A DNA stretch of 23,293 bases from CAYMLL01 sp964390645 (GTDB lineage Bacteria; Planctomycetota; UBA8108), in the NCBI GenBank assembly GCA_964390645.1, contig CAYMLL010000093.1, positions 1 through 23,293 on the forward strand, given 5' to 3'. Position 1 is the stretch's first letter; every line of letters starts with the position of its first letter. The notes under the pieces were generated by a model. The model made no database searches. It was not told the DNA's origin and saw only the letters and a program-made list of their open reading frames with translations. This document shows, in pieces, positions 22,348 to 23,293 of the stretch. The translations under genes were made by a program, and so were the position numbers.

Positions 22348-23293
22348 ATGACGTTGCGGCTTTACAACACGCTGACGAAGACGAAGGAGGAGTTCGTACC
22401 GCTGGAGGTCGGCAAGGTACGCATGTACAACTGCGGTCCGACGGTCTACAGCTACGCCCACATCGGCAACTTCGCCTCGTTCCTCATGGCGGACCTCCTG
22501 CGTCGCTACCTCGAGTACTCGGGGTACGAGGTCCAGCAGGTGATGAACATCACCGATGTCGGCCATCTGACCGAAGACGACCTCGCCGATGCTCGAGGCG
22601 AGGACAAGATGATCCAGCAGGCGCGTCGGGAGCAGAAGACCGTCTGGGAGATCGCGGAGCACTACACCGAGTGCTTCCACGAGGACCGCAAGCACCTCAA
22701 TCTGCTCGACGCTCACGTCTTTCCCAGGGCGACCGACCACGTCGACGAGATGATCGAGATCATCGAGGAGCTGCTCGAGAAGGGGCTCGCCTACGAGGCG
22801 GCCGATCAGGTCTACTTCTCGATTGACGCTTTTCCGCAGTACGGGATTCTCAGCGGCAATACGACCGAGGAGCTGACCGCCGGTCACCGCGTCGAGATGG
22901 ACCCCAACAAGCGCAGCCCGCTCGACTTCACGCTGTGGAAGAAGGACCCGAAGCACTTGATGCAGTGGAACAGTCCGTGGGGGCGGGGCTTTCCGGGGTG
23001 GCACATCGAGTGCTCGGCGATGAGCCGGAAGTACCTCGGGGAGGTCTTCGACATCCACACCGGGGGCGAGGACAACATCTTCCCCCACCACGAGTGCGAG
23101 ATCGCTCAGTCGTCCGGGGGAGAGGGCCGTATCTGCGCCCGTCACTGGCTCCACCGTCGTCACATCCTCAGTGATAACAAGAAGATGTCGAAGTCGGCAG
23201 GGAACTTCCACACGATTCGGGACCTCCTGCAGCGCGGATTCTCGGGGCTCGAGGTGCGATACGCGCTCGCCGGTGCGCATTACCGGACCAATC
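22348..23293 (+). CDS. cysS: CysS, cysteinyl-tRNA synthetase (3' end beyond window)
   Basis: The first 315 residues of a class I aminoacyl-tRNA synthetase that charges tRNA-Cys. Seen: YNCGPTVYSYAHIGNF (27-42) with zinc ligand C29 and the HIGH-type motif HIGN; MNITDVGHLTEDD (66-78); zinc-site residues in GWHIECSAM (C222) and PHHECEIAQS (246-255); and KMSKSAGNF (279-287), the KMSKS loop with Ala where Leu is usual. The ATG at 22348 gives the common start MTLRLYNTL. A GGGAGG (22329-22334) lies 13 nt upstream, nearer to an in-frame TTG at 22339, which could be the real start. It follows ispF by 49 nt. The frame is open to the window end. Confidence 0.95.
   Translation, partial: MTLRLYNTLTKTKEEFVPLEVGKVRMYNCGPTVYSYAHIGNFASFLMADLLRRYLEYSGYEVQQVMNITDVGHLTEDDLADARGEDKMIQQARREQKTVWEIAEHYTECFHEDRKHLNLLDAHVFPRATDHVDEMIEIIEELLEKGLAYEAADQVYFSIDAFPQYGILSGNTTEELTAGHRVEMDPNKRSPLDFTLWKKDPKHLMQWNSPWGRGFPGWHIECSAMSRKYLGEVFDIHTGGEDNIFPHHECEIAQSSGGEGRICARHWLHRRHILSDNKKMSKSAGNFHTIRDLLQRGFSGLEVRYALAGAHYRTN

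Noticed and set aside
22315..23280. Minus-strand open frame opposite cysS
   Set aside because: The plus strand encodes an unambiguous CysS with HIGH and KMSKS motifs; the antisense frame has no recognisable pattern.

Overview
The window is a high-GC bacterial scaffold (two contigs joined by a 10-N gap at 4146-4155) with dense, overlapping genes. No single marker fixes the organism. The combination of an AGX/UAP1-type UDP-sugar pyrophosphorylase, a type II secretion (T2SS) locus with PilM/PilN/PilO-like inner-membrane proteins, and an extremely long secretin-type protein fits Planctomycetota or a relative best. That is inference; no 16S or tRNA gene was seen.

Region 1 (1-15148, minus strand) is one long T2SS operon, transcribed right to left: gspE (ATPase), gspF (platform), gspG (major pseudopilin), gspH, gspI, gspJ, gspK (minor pseudopilins), a gspL-type PilM-PilN fusion, a gspM/PilO-type protein with a proline linker and a GspC/PilP-like tail, and finally a giant gspD-like gene that leaves the window at coordinate 1. 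From gspH to gspD the genes overlap or lie within a few bases, so they are probably translationally coupled. A possible internal promoter and a strong ribosome binding site precede gspG. No separate gspC, gspN or prepilin peptidase gene lies in the window.

The outstanding object is the gspD-like gene. After a signal peptide, a KPA-rich spacer and an N0 domain it carries about 22 consecutive secretin N1-like (NolW/short-domain) repeats over at least 1,830 residues. A usual GspD has about 650-750 residues and N0 plus three such domains. Blocks of the array are related at an exact 1,611-nt (537-residue) offset, so it grew partly by multi-domain duplication. The outer-membrane secretin barrel, if there is one, lies beyond the left edge. 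The apparent stop at 4178 is probably a mis-assembled contig end beside the N gap.

Region 2 (15423-18265) holds a UDP-sugar pyrophosphorylase (minus), a small GTG-started gene of unknown function (plus), and a divergent RlmJ-like methyltransferase (minus) whose 3' end overlaps the small gene.

Region 3 (18540-23293, plus strand) is a housekeeping cluster: dGTPase, a membrane PIN-TRAM protein (YacL type), ispD, ispF and cysS (cut by the right edge). The yacL-ispD-ispF-cysS order resembles the Bacillus arrangement. ispF has a perfect TATAAT 7 nt before its ATG and no ribosome binding site, which suggests a leaderless transcript.

No stretch longer than 300 bases lacks a gene. The three largest spacers are 15149-15422 (a palindrome before gspE, no clear terminator), 16857-17100 (divergent starts, no convincing promoter) and 18266-18539 (several inverted repeats before dgt). 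No insertion sequence, CRISPR array or RNA gene was seen.
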